Positions 18,505 to 28,040 are shown, counted from the first letter of the stretch. The stretch: 64,000 bases of DNA from Burkholderiales bacterium GJ-E10 (GCA_000828975.1 AP014683.1:1755700-1819699), one strand, 5' to 3'. The notes: generated by a model not told the origin, from the letters alone. Numbers and translations: made by a program.

Positions 18505-18547
18505 CCATCGGCTTCCTGTCAGAATCCCGACCGGAAGTGGTCCATCG

Positions 18548-18576
18548 CCCCGCGGCACCGCGCCGCGGGGCTTTTT
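18548..18576 (+). terminator. Rho-independent terminator/attenuator after pstS
   Basis: A 9-bp perfect GC stem CCCCGCGGC (18548-18556) and GCCGCGGGG (18562-18570) with a 5-base loop is followed by CTTTTT. It sits between pstS and pstC, 44 bases after the pstS stop and 10 bases before the pstC start. Partial read-through would give more pstS than pstCAB mRNA. Confidence 0.85.
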
Positions 18577-18585
18577 CCTGATGCA

Positions 18586-19581
18586 ATGAAACTTTCGACC
18601 GTGCCGTTATCCGCCCCGGCGGTTCCGGACGACGCGCCTCGTCTCTCTCGCGCGCGCGCCGAAACGCGCCAAGACCACGCCTTTCACGGCATTCTCTTCG
18701 GCGCGGCCGTGTCCGTGCTGCTGGTCCTCGGCGCCGCAGCGGGCTCGATGCTATTGGGCGGCCGGCTCGCCTTCCACACCTTCGGGTGGAAATTCCTCAT
18801 CAGCCGAGACTGGGATGCGGTCAACCGCCAGTTCGGCGCCTTCGTGCCGATCTACGGCACCCTCGTCACCTCCATCATCGCGATGCTGGTCGCCGTGCCG
18901 GTCAGCTTCGGGATTGCGCTGTTCCTCACCGAAATCGCGCCGCGCTGGCTGCGCGGACCGGTGGGCGCGGCGATCGAACTGCTCGCCGGCATTCCTTCCA
19001 TCATCTACGGGATGTGGGGGCTGTTCTCGTTCGTCCCGTTCATGTCGACCTACATCCTTCCCTGGGTCAACGACCATCTGGGCGGCATTCCCGGAATCGG
19101 GATGCTGTTCCGCGGCCCGCCGCTGGGCATCGGCATGCTCACCGCGGGCATCGTGCTGGGGGTGATGGTGGTGCCGTTCATTTCGTCGGTGATGCGCGAC
19201 GTCTTTCTCGCCGTGCCCCACGCGCTGAAGGAATCGGCGTACGCGCTGGGCTCGACGACCTGGGAAGTGGTATGGAAGGTGGTGCTCCCCTACACCCGCT
19301 CGGCGGTGGTCGGGGGCATTTTCCTGGGTCTGGGCCGCGCGCTCGGCGAGACCATGGCGGTCACCTTCGTCCTCGGCAACGAGCATGCGCTGCATCTGTC
19401 GCTGCTGATGCCCGGCAACTCGATCGCCGCAACACTCGCCAACGAATTCACCGAGGCCGATTCCGACATCTACCTGTCGTCGCTCATCGCGCTGGGCTTC
19501 CTCCTGTTCGTCGTGACGTTCATCGTGCTGGCGATCGCACGGTTCATGCTGTACCGCCTCGGCCGGAGAGAGGGTCGCTGA
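18586..19581 (+). CDS. pstC: Phosphate ABC transporter permease PstC
   Basis: 331 residues, inner-membrane permease with about six membrane segments, starting with HGILFGAAVSVLLVLGAAAG. The region ELLAGIPSIIYGMWGLF and the EAA-type loop ALKESAYALGSTTWEV...ALGETMAV, which contacts the ATPase, are conserved. With PstA it forms the phosphate channel. The stop TGA shares one base with the pstA ATG (TGATG). Its own 5' end lies directly behind the pstS terminator hairpin. Confidence 0.95.
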   Translation: MKLSTVPLSAPAVPDDAPRLSRARAETRQDHAFHGILFGAAVSVLLVLGAAAGSMLLGGRLAFHTFGWKFLISRDWDAVNRQFGAFVPIYGTLVTSIIAMLVAVPVSFGIALFLTEIAPRWLRGPVGAAIELLAGIPSIIYGMWGLFSFVPFMSTYILPWVNDHLGGIPGIGMLFRGPPLGIGMLTAGIVLGVMVVPFISSVMRDVFLAVPHALKESAYALGSTTWEVVWKVVLPYTRSAVVGGIFLGLGRALGETMAVTFVLGNEHALHLSLLMPGNSIAATLANEFTEADSDIYLSSLIALGFLLFVVTFIVLAIARFMLYRLGRREGR

Positions 19582-20468
19582 TGGCCGCTTCGTTGATCTC
19601 GCTGCCTCGCACCGTCGAACGGCGCTACCGTCGCCGCCGCGCCGCCAACGTGCTCGCCAATCTGCTGGGGTTCGTGGCCACGGCGTTCGGCCTGCTCTGC
19701 CTCTCCTGGATCCTGCTCGTGACCGTCCGCAACGGCATCCGCGCGATGACCCCGGCGATCTTCACGCAGATCACCCCGCCGCCGGGCGATGACGGCGGCC
19801 TGGCCAACGCCCTGGTCGGGAGCCTGCTGATGAGCGCCATGGGCATCGCGATCGGCGCACCGATCGGCGTGGCCGCGGGAACCTATCTTTCGGAATTCGC
19901 CGAGCGCCGCCCCGCGCTGCGCGAACTGGTCCGCTTCGTGAACGACATCCTGCTGTCGGCGCCGTCCATCGTGCTGGGGCTGTTCATCTACACCGTGGCG
20001 GTCCGGCCGGTCGGACATTTCTCCGGCTGGGCCGGCGCCCTCGCCTTGAGCCTCATCGTCCTGCCGGTCGTCGTCCGGACCACCGACGAAACGCTGCGCC
20101 TTGTCCCCAACGTGATGCGCGAGGCCGCGCTGTCGCTGGGGATCCCGCGCTGGAAGGTGACGGTGCAGATCCTCTATCGCGCCGCCGCGCCCGGCATTCT
20201 CACCGGCATCCTGCTGGGCCTGGCCCGGATCAGCGGCGAAACCGCGCCCCTGCTCTTCACCGCCCTGAACAACCAGTACTGGGCGCCCAACCTCAACTCG
20301 CCGACGGCGAGCGTGCCGATCGTGATCTTCCAGTTCGCCATGAGCCCATACGACTCCTGGCATGCGCTGGCCTGGGCCGGCGCATTCATCGTCACGCTGT
20401 TCGTCCTGCTCCTGAGCGTCGGAACGCGGGCGCTCCTGCTGCGCAATCGGATCGAGGGGCGTTCGTGA
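19581..20468 (+). CDS. pstA: Phosphate ABC transporter permease PstA
   Basis: 295 residues, integral membrane protein of about six helices. The family segments [50 protein letters not shown] and [17 protein letters not shown] are present. It pairs with PstC to move phosphate across the inner membrane. The chosen ATG at 19581 overlaps the pstC stop by one base; its own stop overlaps the pstB start region, so pstC, pstA and pstB are translationally coupled. Confidence 0.95.
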   Translation: MAASLISLPRTVERRYRRRRAANVLANLLGFVATAFGLLCLSWILLVTVRNGIRAMTPAIFTQITPPPGDDGGLANALVGSLLMSAMGIAIGAPIGVAAGTYLSEFAERRPALRELVRFVNDILLSAPSIVLGLFIYTVAVRPVGHFSGWAGALALSLIVLPVVVRTTDETLRLVPNVMREAALSLGIPRWKVTVQILYRAAAPGILTGILLGLARISGETAPLLFTALNNQYWAPNLNSPTASVPIVIFQFAMSPYDSWHALAWAGAFIVTLFVLLLSVGTRALLLRNRIEGRS

Positions 20469-21259
20469 TGGACGGCACAGGCGATCCCGTCATGGTGCAA
20501 GCCGAGCGCATCAAGATTTCGGTGCGCAACCTCGACTTCTACTACCGCGGCTTTCACGCGCTCAAGAACATCTCGCTCGACATTCCCGAACACAAGGTCA
20601 CGGCGATCATCGGACCTTCGGGCTGCGGTAAGTCGACCCTGCTGCGGATCTTCAACCGGATCTATTCCGCCTACGCCGGACTGGAAGCCAAGGGCACGAT
20701 CCTGCTCGACGGCGAGAACATCCTCGACCCGGGCTATTCGCTCAACCACCTGCGTTCGCGCGTCGGCATGGTGTTCCAGAAGGCCGTTCCGTTCCCGCTT
20801 TCGATCTATGAAAACGTCGCCTACGGCCTGCGGCACCATTACCGCCTGCCGCGCTTCGAACTCCAAGAACGGGTGGAGCAGGCGCTGCGCGACGCCGCAC
20901 TCTGGGATGAGGTCAAGGACAAGCTGCATAGCAGCGCGATGAGCCTGTCGGGCGGCCAGCAGCAGCGGCTGTGCATCGCCCGCGCGGTGGCCCTGCGACC
21001 GCAGGTGCTGCTACTCGACGAGCCCACCTCGGCGCTCGACCCGATCGCCACCGGACGGATCGAACAGCTGCTCGCCGACCTGCAAGGCGATTACACCATC
21101 GTGATCGTCACGCACAACATGCAGCAGGCGGCGCGGGTGTCGGCGTATACCGCGTACATGTTCCTGGGTGAGTTGATCGAGTTCGGGCCGACCGCGGACC
21201 TTTTCACGAAGCCCACGAAGCGGCAGACCGAGGATTACATCACCGGGCGGTTCGGCTAG
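20465..21259 (+). CDS. pstB: Phosphate ABC transporter ATP-binding protein PstB
   Basis: 264 residues. Walker [18 protein letters not shown]-loop [22 protein letters not shown] signature [14 protein letters not shown], Walker [14 protein letters not shown] and the switch His in VTHNMQQA are all in order. It powers phosphate import through PstCA. Translation begins at GTG 20465 or the directly following ATG 20468, both overlapping the pstA stop. No phoU follows, although phoU is normally the last gene of this operon. Confidence 0.95.
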   Translation: MMDGTGDPVMVQAERIKISVRNLDFYYRGFHALKNISLDIPEHKVTAIIGPSGCGKSTLLRIFNRIYSAYAGLEAKGTILLDGENILDPGYSLNHLRSRVGMVFQKAVPFPLSIYENVAYGLRHHYRLPRFELQERVEQALRDAALWDEVKDKLHSSAMSLSGGQQQRLCIARAVALRPQVLLLDEPTSALDPIATGRIEQLLADLQGDYTIVIVTHNMQQAARVSAYTAYMFLGELIEFGPTADLFTKPTKRQTEDYITGRFG

Positions 21260-21349
21260 ACGCCCGCTCCCGTCGCGGCGCCGATATCGCGCCGCTCGCG
21301 GGCGAAACCGCGAGGCGCGTCGACGGCCCCGGTGTACGATCGCGCAACC

Positions 21350-22135
21350 ATGCGCATCGCCACCTGGAACGTCAACTCGCTCAAAGTCCGTCTTCCGCAG
21401 CTCCTCTCCTGGCTGCAGGCGCAGCCGGTCGACGTCGTCTGCCTGCAGGAAACCAAGCTCACCGACGAGAATTTTCCGGTGGCCGCGCTGGACGCGGCGG
21501 GATACCACAGCCTGTTCGCCGGACAGAAGACCTACAACGGCGTCGCCATCCTGCTGCGCAAGGAAACCCTGGGCGACGACGCCGAGGACATCGTGACGGC
21601 CCTGCCGGGGCTGGACGACCCGCAAAAGCGCCTGATCGCCGTCACCACGCAGGAGATTCGCGTAGTCTGCGCGTACTTCCCGAACGGACAGAGCGTCGGC
21701 AGCGACAAGTACGACTACAAGATGCAATGGATCGCCGCGCTCACGCAGTGGCTGCGCAGCGAACTGGCAGGTCACCCGCGGCTCGCGCTCGCCGGCGACT
21801 TCAACATCGCCCCCGAGGCGCGCGACGTGCATGATCCCGCGCTATGGGAAGGTCAGGTGCTGTTTTCCGAACCCGAGCGCGCCGCCTTCCGCGGCCTGCT
21901 GGAACTCGGCCTGCGCGACGCATTCCGGCTCTTCGAGCAGCCCGATCGCTCGTATACGTGGTGGGACTATCGCAACCTTGCGTTCCGCCGCAAGATGGGG
22001 CTGCGCATCGACCACATCCTGTTGAGCGCGGCGCTCGCGGCGGAATGCACCGCTTGCACCATCGATGCCGCGCCGCGCCGCAACGAACAGCCCAGCGACC
22101 ACGCGCCGGTCATCGCGACGATCGGGCAAGTCTGA
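21350..22135 (+). CDS. xthA: Exodeoxyribonuclease III
   Basis: 261 residues of the Mg2+-dependent exonuclease III / AP endonuclease family. The catalytic motifs are in order: ATWNVNSLKVRL (Asn), CLQETKL (metal Glu), GDFNIAPEARDVHDP (Asp and Asn), RIDHILLS, and the final SDHAPVIATI (Asp-His). It repairs abasic sites and 3'-blocked ends. The ATG at 21350 begins the conserved MRIATWNVN; an upstream in-frame Met at 21332 is less likely. A strong terminator follows. Confidence 0.95.
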   Translation: MRIATWNVNSLKVRLPQLLSWLQAQPVDVVCLQETKLTDENFPVAALDAAGYHSLFAGQKTYNGVAILLRKETLGDDAEDIVTALPGLDDPQKRLIAVTTQEIRVVCAYFPNGQSVGSDKYDYKMQWIAALTQWLRSELAGHPRLALAGDFNIAPEARDVHDPALWEGQVLFSEPERAAFRGLLELGLRDAFRLFEQPDRSYTWWDYRNLAFRRKMGLRIDHILLSAALAAECTACTIDAAPRRNEQPSDHAPVIATIGQV

Positions 22136-22146
22136 ACCGGATGCAA

Positions 22147-22176
22147 ACGGGGCTTGGCGTTGCCAAGCCCCGTTTT
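22147..22176 (+). terminator. Rho-independent terminator after xthA
   Basis: A perfect 12-bp stem (ACGGGGCTTGGC, 22147-22158, with GCCAAGCCCCGT, 22162-22173) has a 3-base GTT loop and continues into TTTT. It lies 12 bases after the xthA stop and 19 bases before the end of the convergent PEP-CTERM-type gene. The A/T flanks favour the plus strand. Confidence 0.9.
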
Positions 22177-22194
22177 CGCTCGCCCGACTTCCAC

Positions 22195-24384
22195 TCAGTT
22201 GGTCGGAACGTACCGGATCACGCCGTTCGCGACGAGGTCATAGCTCGGATCGACGAAGTTCGCCGAAGATCGCGGTGCGGCCAACAGCGCCTTGAGGTCG
22301 ATGATCGCGAGGTACGCGGGCGCGCCCGTGGCCCAATCCGCGATCACGCCGTACGCCTTGCCATTATTGGGGCTGGTATAGGCAGTCGTCGTGTGCGGGT
22401 CGTTTCCGGCGGAAAAATACGTTCCGTCCGGCGTACTGGGCAGGGTGAAGTAGGCAAAGTCCACCAGACCGGGGGTCCCCGTACCGGCAGTAGACGGCAA
22501 CTGGAACACCGTCGCCGTGTTGCCGCCGAACTCTCCGGTGACGATCCCGAGGTGCCCGGTTCCCGGTGCCACACTGATCCCGCTTGTACCGGCACTAAAA
22601 TAGCCGCCGGCGCCGACGTTGACCGTGTTGCCGGGCGCAGTCCAAGTCCCCGCCGGCAGCGCCGGCGTGTACGCCGCCTGGCTCAGGTCGACGATGTACA
22701 CGTTGCTGCTGAATTCCTCCGCCGCGAGGGCGATTCCGGTCGTGCAGTCCTCCGCCGCCGAATCAAGATCGTAGTACGCCGGTGCGTTGTTCCCGAATTC
22801 GGAGACGATCCCGCCCGCCGAATTCAAGGTCAGCAGGGTGTAGCTGCCGTCTTCGCCGGGGCTCAGCAAGACGTTGCGCGTGCCGTCGATGGCGATATCC
22901 TCGGAAACCTGATGGGTCATCAGAAACGGCGCGCCGAAGATATTGTTCACCAGATTCAACGGTTGCACACCGGTTCCACTGCTGGCAGCGGAAAATCCGC
23001 CGGCGATGTAGGCGGTATTGGTCAGGGCGTTGATTGCCACCCCGCAATTCTGGCAACTGCCGCCCGTAAAGCTGGCGTAGCCATTGGCGCTGCTGGTGAG
23101 GGTACCGACCAGGCTGTCCCCCTTGATAAGGTAAACATCCGGCGTATTCGCCGTGCACACCGTCTCGCCGTTCGCCGGATTGCTCGCACAAGAGTTGACC
23201 GCCTTGGGTGTGGCGATTGCCACCGGCGAGCCGCCCCCCTCGATCGGCACCGCCCGAACTCCCGTCGCGTAACTTCCCCAATTTCCATTGGGGACGTACG
23301 CCGTGACCGTGGTGCCCATCGCCACCGCGAGTGAACTCGTGGGCACACAGGCCGCCACCGTGCTGTTCGTCGTGGTCACCGCCAGAATTGCGCAACCGTT
23401 GCTCACGTAGGAAACACCGCCGGTGGTGGTACCCGAGAACGACACATAATAGGTTCCGGCAGCCAGCCCGGCCGGAATCGTGAAGTTCACCTCCCCGATA
23501 CCCCCGAAGACCATCTTGATCAGATTCGGTGCGGTTGTCGCTCCCCCCGGCGCCATGCACGAGCCGGACGCGAGATACATCTGCATCCCGGCTGGCGTTG
23601 CGCCGGCGGGCATACCTCGGAAGCTGAGGTTCACCTGACTCACGCCGGTCAGCCCCGTCGAGGGCAAAGTCGCCGTCGCGATCTGCACCGTGGTGGACGC
23701 AGCCTCGGCCGAGGTGCTCGCGACCCCCAGCAGCACGAATGCCGCGGCAAGCAGCCCATGCCGATAGCGGCCGCGTGCGAGCGCCAGTCCCGCCATCAGC
23801 AGGCTGACCATGAACAGGCCGAGCGTTCGCGGTTCCGGAACGCTCGTGCCGCCGCCGGTCGTCGTTGCATAGATCACCGCGCTATCCAGGTTCTGCAGCG
23901 TGCCCCCGGTGGGATCCGTAATCGCCGCGCTGAAGGTATCGAGAATCGTCGGCGTCGTACCATCTGCCAGCGTCAGCGACGTCGTCGAGAAGGTACCGGT
24001 CAACAGCGCGGAAACCGCATCGTTCCCGGACCCGAACACGACCCCCGGGCCATTGTACGAAAGGCCATCCAAGCCCAGCGTGAAATCGCTTTGGCCAAAC
24101 GATGTCGAAGTCCCGTCGAGAAAATGCACGGTGAGGCTCAGATTATTGAAGCTTACCGACGTCGAGACCGGGGCGTCAGGAGGAAAGCTGTTGCTCCCGG
24201 TGAGATTCTGAATGTCGAAGGTTGCGATGGTCGGCGCCGACGTGCCCTCGTCGTAACTCATAAACCCCATCGCGATCTGGCCCGCATGCGCCGCCGCGCC
24301 GAAGCCCAACGCGAACAGCACCGGAACCACAAGCCTTCGCAAAACCGATGCCACCGTAGCTCGGCTAAAAATTGTTGCGTTCAT
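22195..24384 (-). CDS. Exported protein with an internal PEP-CTERM signal and a second secretion signal
   Basis: 729 residues. An N-terminal signal peptide (about 1-34, ending AAAHA) is followed by a Ser/Thr/Gly-rich beta domain. At 182-208 lies a complete PEP-CTERM sorting signal: VPEP, a hydrophobic stretch TLGLFMVSLLMAGLALA, then RGRYR. Such signals normally end a protein. Here a second hydrophobic stretch (211-222) and an AEA-A cleavage-like site (about 226-229) follow, then some 500 further residues rich in Gly/Ser/Thr with several Cys pairs (CQNC). No stop or frameshift separates the halves. The ATG at 24384 follows a GAGGGGGG ribosome site. Function unknown; probably surface or matrix associated. 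Confidence 0.75.
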   Translation of the reverse strand: MNATIFSRATVASVLRRLVVPVLFALGFGAAAHAGQIAMGFMSYDEGTSAPTIATFDIQNLTGSNSFPPDAPVSTSVSFNNLSLTVHFLDGTSTSFGQSDFTLGLDGLSYNGPGVVFGSGNDAVSALLTGTFSTTSLTLADGTTPTILDTFSAAITDPTGGTLQNLDSAVIYATTTGGGTSVPEPRTLGLFMVSLLMAGLALARGRYRHGLLAAAFVLLGVASTSAEAASTTVQIATATLPSTGLTGVSQVNLSFRGMPAGATPAGMQMYLASGSCMAPGGATTAPNLIKMVFGGIGEVNFTIPAGLAAGTYYVSFSGTTTGGVSYVSNGCAILAVTTTNSTVAACVPTSSLAVAMGTTVTAYVPNGNWGSYATGVRAVPIEGGGSPVAIATPKAVNSCASNPANGETVCTANTPDVYLIKGDSLVGTLTSSANGYASFTGGSCQNCGVAINALTNTAYIAGGFSAASSGTGVQPLNLVNNIFGAPFLMTHQVSEDIAIDGTRNVLLSPGEDGSYTLLTLNSAGGIVSEFGNNAPAYYDLDSAAEDCTTGIALAAEEFSSNVYIVDLSQAAYTPALPAGTWTAPGNTVNVGAGGYFSAGTSGISVAPGTGHLGIVTGEFGGNTATVFQLPSTAGTGTPGLVDFAYFTLPSTPDGTYFSAGNDPHTTTAYTSPNNGKAYGVIADWATGAPAYLAIIDLKALLAAPRSSANFVDPSYDLVANGVIRYVPTN

Positions 24385-24774
24385 AGCCCCCCCCCTCGTC
24401 GACGTTGCCACGCACCAAAACCGGTACTTGCTGAACGTATTTGACATGTCAGGATCCCTTACGGGAAACTGCACGAGAGCTACGAAGCAAAGAGCATTCC
24501 AGAAAAGAAAAACCGTTTTGATTCAATTAGTTGCCAACTAATTGCAGACAACAATGAAATAGCTTGTAAAAACTATTGACAAAAACGAACTACGCTTCAT
24601 AGCCGATTCGCGGTATGGAATGCATGGTATTGATTCTTGTTATCGCCCCCTAACCGCGCGCAGAGGCGGGCCACCCCACAAAACCCCCATGATTTCAATG
24701 CGAGTTCCGGCCTGCGCCGGATCGGCGTGCCGAACAGGGAATATGTAAAAGAAATCGACAGCGCGAAAATTCGC
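24385..24774. promoter_or_regulatory. AT-rich upstream region with a 21-bp palindrome
   Basis: A 390-bp gap before the PEP-CTERM-type gene, clearly richer in A/T than its surroundings. At 24524-24544 lies a perfect 10-bp inverted repeat around one C (CAATTAGTTG-C-CAACTAATTG), about 140 bases upstream of the start codon. A TTGACA on the plus strand at 24575-24580 has no convincing -10 partner. The palindrome is a good operator candidate. The first bases after the ntrC stop (24700-24774) show no clear terminator. Confidence 0.5.
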
Positions 24775-26328
24775 TCAGTCGGTGTGCTCGAGCTTCAACT
24801 CGCGGATCTTGCGGGTGATGGTGTTCCGCCCGAGTCCGAGGCGGGCTGCCGCGTCGATGCGCCGCCCGTGCAGCGCATCAAGCACGGTGCCGATGACCAC
24901 GGTCTCGAAGTCGCGGGCCAGTTCGTCCATCAGGGACGACTCCCCGGCTTCCAGGCGCTTGCGCACCTCGGCCCGCAAGATCAGGCGCCAATCCCCCGGG
25001 GCAAGCCGCGCTGCGCCGCCATCGGGCACGACCGATGCGACGGATGCCGAAAGGCCTTCGGCACCGATCGCGTTCCGGCCCGGCGTCGCGTCCGCCGCCG
25101 CGACGGGAATCCCCGCCGTGGCGATCGTCCCCGCTCGCAACTCGGCGGGCAGATCCTCGACGCGGATCGATTGCGCCGGCGCCAGCACCGTGAGCCAGTG
25201 GCACAGGTTCTCGAGCTGGCGGACATTCCCCGGCAACGGCAGCTGCGAAAGGAACTGCAGGGCCTCATCCGTGAGCCGTTTCGGTTCGACGCCCAGTTCC
25301 TTGGCGCTGCGGGCGAGGAAATGCCGCGCCAGCAGCGCAATGTCCTCGCGGCGTTCGCGCAGCGGCGGCAGGCGCAGCCGGATGACGTTCAGGCGGTGAA
25401 AGAGGTCTTCCCGGAATCGCCCGGCCCGGACCAACCCTTCGAGGTCCTGGTGCGTCGCCGCGATCACCCGCGCATCGGCCTTGATGGGCTGCTGCCCGCC
25501 CACCCGGTAGAAGAACCCGTCGGACAGCACCCGCAACAGGCGCGTCTGGAGATCCGCCGGCATGTCGCCGATCTCATCGAGAAACAGCGTGCCGCCTTCG
25601 GCCTGCTCGAACCGGCCGCGACGCGTGGCCTGGGCTCCGGTGAATGCCCCCCGCTCATGCCCGAACAATTCCGATTCCAGCAGGTCGCGCGGGATCGCGG
25701 CGGTGTTGAGCGCGATGAACGGTCCGGATGCCCGGGTACTATGGCGGTGCAGCGCGCGCGCGACGACCTCCTTGCCGCTTCCCGACTCCCCGGTCAGCAA
25801 CACCGTCGCACTCGACTGGGACAGGCGGCCGATGGCACGGAACACCTCCTGCATGGCCGGCGCCTGCCCGAGGATTTCCGGCAGCGCGACCGATTCCTCG
25901 GCCGGCGCACGCTGCGGCGCCCCTTCATCCAGCGCCCGGCGGACGAGGGCGATCGCCTTGTCGACATCGAACGGCTTGGTCAGGTACTCGAAGGCCCCGC
26001 CCTGGAACGCCGATACCGCGCTCTCCAGGTCCGAGTACGCCGTCATGATGATCACCGGCAGTCCGGGAGCCCGCCGTTTCACCTCCTGCAACAGGTCGAT
26101 CCCGCTCGTCCCCGGCATGCGGATATCCGACACGAGCACCCGTGGCTGGTCGGTCGCCAGTGCCTCGAGCACTTCGGCGGCGCTGGCGAACATCCGCGCC
26201 GGCAAGCCGGCCCGCTCCAGCGCCTTTTCAAGCACCCATCGGATCGACCGGTCGTCGTCCGCCACCCAGACGGCCACCCCCGACTTGTCCGCCGGGGCGG
26301 ACCGCCCTGCCTCTTCGTCCGTGTTCAT
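24775..26328 (-). CDS. ntrC: Nitrogen regulation response regulator NtrC (sigma-54 activator)
   Basis: 517 residues in three domains. The receiver (about 19-135) has VADDD, the phospho-acceptor Asp in VLVSDIRMPG and Lys in YLTKPFD. The AAA+ domain has Walker A TGESGSGKEVVARALH, the sigma-54 contact loop GAFTGA (in ERGAFTGAQ), Walker B and FYRVGGQ. A Fis-type helix-turn-helix sits at the C-terminus (AARLGLGRNTITRKIREL). Phosphorylated NtrC binds upstream sites and activates glnA and other nitrogen genes. It starts 10 bases after ntrB. Confidence 0.96.
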   Translation of the reverse strand: MNTDEEAGRSAPADKSGVAVWVADDDRSIRWVLEKALERAGLPARMFASAAEVLEALATDQPRVLVSDIRMPGTSGIDLLQEVKRRAPGLPVIIMTAYSDLESAVSAFQGGAFEYLTKPFDVDKAIALVRRALDEGAPQRAPAEESVALPEILGQAPAMQEVFRAIGRLSQSSATVLLTGESGSGKEVVARALHRHSTRASGPFIALNTAAIPRDLLESELFGHERGAFTGAQATRRGRFEQAEGGTLFLDEIGDMPADLQTRLLRVLSDGFFYRVGGQQPIKADARVIAATHQDLEGLVRAGRFREDLFHRLNVIRLRLPPLRERREDIALLARHFLARSAKELGVEPKRLTDEALQFLSQLPLPGNVRQLENLCHWLTVLAPAQSIRVEDLPAELRAGTIATAGIPVAAADATPGRNAIGAEGLSASVASVVPDGGAARLAPGDWRLILRAEVRKRLEAGESSLMDELARDFETVVIGTVLDALHGRRIDAAARLGLGRNTITRKIRELKLEHTD

Positions 26329-26338
26329 GCCGCTGCGC

Positions 26339-27424
26339 TCACCCCATCGTCTCGCTTGGCGCCCGATCGATCGGCAACAGAATCCGGAACTCCGTTCGCC
26401 CCGGTTCGGTCTCGAAATCGATCATGCCTCCGTTGTCTTCGATGTACCCCTGCGCCAGCGCCAACCCCAGGCCACTGCCGCCCTCCCGGCCCGAAACGAG
26501 CGGGTCGAACACCCGCTCACGGATTTCCTCGGAAACCCCCGGACCGTTGTCGATGACACGCAAATCCAATGCCAACGGACAATGAAAGCGCGCGAACGTC
26601 ACCTGCCGCGCGATCCGCGTGCGCAGCACGATCTGCGCATCGCCCTGCGCGATGCGCGCCGCCAGCGCCTGGGCGGCGTTGCGCACGACGTTGAGCAGCA
26701 CCTGGATCAACTGCTCCCGGTCGGCCTGGATTTCGGGAATCGACGCATCGTAGTCGCGCACCACCGCCAGCCCCACCGGATGCTCAGCCAGAATGACCGA
26801 ACGCACCCGTTCGCAGACCTCGTGGATGTTGATCGCCTCGACGACGCGCGGGCCGCGCCGGCCGCCACCGGGCGCCAGCACCCGGTCGAGCAACGATTGC
26901 AGGCGGTCGGCCTCGGAAATGATGACGCGCGTGTATTCGCGCTGGTCGGCGCCGGACAGTTCCGACTCGAGCAATTGCGCCGCGCCGCGAATCCCGCCCA
27001 ACGGGTTGCGGATCTCATGCGCCAGATTGCGCAACAAGCGCCGGTTGGTCTCGCTGATGTCGGCACGACGGTCCTCCCGCATCACCCTGCCGACCACCCC
27101 GGGGTCAAACACTTCGAGGACCAGCGCCAGACCCTCCGCGGCGGCGGGACCGGCGATCACCACCACCGGCAGGGGCTCGCGCAGCGAGCGGCGCACCGCC
27201 ATCAGCAGACGTCGCTGCGGAAACTCGCCGTCCGCCGGAACGCCCGCTAGCAGTTCATCGATCTGGACCGACTGCACGAACAGCGACCGGGCCGCATGCC
27301 CTTCGAGGAGGCGCCGGGAAAGATCGAAGGTCGTCTCCGCCGCGGCGTTGGCGCGGCGGACGATGCCGGCGCGGTCGACCAGCAGCACGGCGATGGACAG
27401 GAGATCGAGTTCCGCTTCCATCAT
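26339..27424 (-). CDS. ntrB: Nitrogen regulation sensor kinase/phosphatase NtrB
   Basis: 361 residues, soluble. A PAS-like sensor (about 1-125) precedes the H-box LRNLAHEIRNPLGGIRGA, with the phosphorylated His. The ATPase N-box NVVRNAAQAL, G1 DNGPGVSEEIRERVFDPL and G2 GGSGLGLALAQGYIEDNGG follow. PII controls whether it phosphorylates or dephosphorylates NtrC. Two adjacent ATG codons (27424 and 27421) can start translation; a longer frame to 27490 is less likely because the PAS similarity begins at EAELDLLSIAV. It lies downstream of glnA and the DUF4124-type gene. Confidence 0.94.
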   Translation of the reverse strand: MMEAELDLLSIAVLLVDRAGIVRRANAAAETTFDLSRRLLEGHAARSLFVQSVQIDELLAGVPADGEFPQRRLLMAVRRSLREPLPVVVIAGPAAAEGLALVLEVFDPGVVGRVMREDRRADISETNRRLLRNLAHEIRNPLGGIRGAAQLLESELSGADQREYTRVIISEADRLQSLLDRVLAPGGGRRGPRVVEAINIHEVCERVRSVILAEHPVGLAVVRDYDASIPEIQADREQLIQVLLNVVRNAAQALAARIAQGDAQIVLRTRIARQVTFARFHCPLALDLRVIDNGPGVSEEIRERVFDPLVSGREGGSGLGLALAQGYIEDNGGMIDFETEPGRTEFRILLPIDRAPSETMG

Positions 27425-27530
27425 GCAATCCGGCAACACTCTGGCACCTTGATGCGGGTACTGCAGCGTGCCGGGGACTGTGCCGCCCACCCCGACCGTC
27501 GCACCCGCGGGGGGCGCGGCCCCGCCGCGC

Positions 27531-28040
27531 TCAGTACCGGTTTCCTGCCAGCAATTCCTGATGGAGGGAGGTGATGTTCTCGCGCGCGCGTTCGATGTCG
27601 TCGGATATCTGCTGCGCCCGATCGCCGGAGCCGCCGGGTGCGCCGCCCGTTGCCGCCAGCGACTGCATCCGACCGTACTCCGCCTGCAAGCGCGCGAGCC
27701 GGCCCTCTTCGGCGTGCAGTTCGTCCTCCAGCAGGCGATGGCGGCCGAGGTCGCGCGCCCGCTGCGTCGCAGGACTGATCCGCGGGAAATTCGTCTCCAT
27801 CACATACGGCCGGCGCCGATGCGCGCGTCGCGCGCCGGATCGCTCCGGCGTGGGAACGCTGGCCACCAACCCGTCCAGGCGACGGCAGGACGGGGAATCC
27901 GGAACATTCTGATAGCTCCGGTTCCCATCCGCATCGATGCACTCGTAGACGCTGTCGAGCGGCGCCGCCACGGCACGGTCCACCGCGGCTCCTCCGGCAA
28001 GCGCGGCAAGAACGGCAGCAAGGGTCGCGACGTTGCGCAT
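27531..28040 (-). CDS. Exported DUF4124-type protein with coiled coil
   Basis: 169 residues. A signal peptide (MRNVATLAAVLAALAGGAA..., ending AVA) is followed by a short DUF4124-like beta unit VYECIDADGNRSYQNVP with one Cys. A basic linker (RRAHRRRP) leads to a C-terminal helical, probably coiled-coil segment (about 100-165; LLEDELHAEEGRLARLQAEY and a second heptad run). Genes of this type are often found between glnA and ntrB in Betaproteobacteria. It is periplasmic and of unknown role, possibly an envelope factor co-regulated with nitrogen supply. Confidence 0.75.
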   Translation of the reverse strand: MRNVATLAAVLAALAGGAAVDRAVAAPLDSVYECIDADGNRSYQNVPDSPSCRRLDGLVASVPTPERSGARRAHRRRPYVMETNFPRISPATQRARDLGRHRLLEDELHAEEGRLARLQAEYGRMQSLAATGGAPGGSGDRAQQISDDIERARENITSLHQELLAGNRY

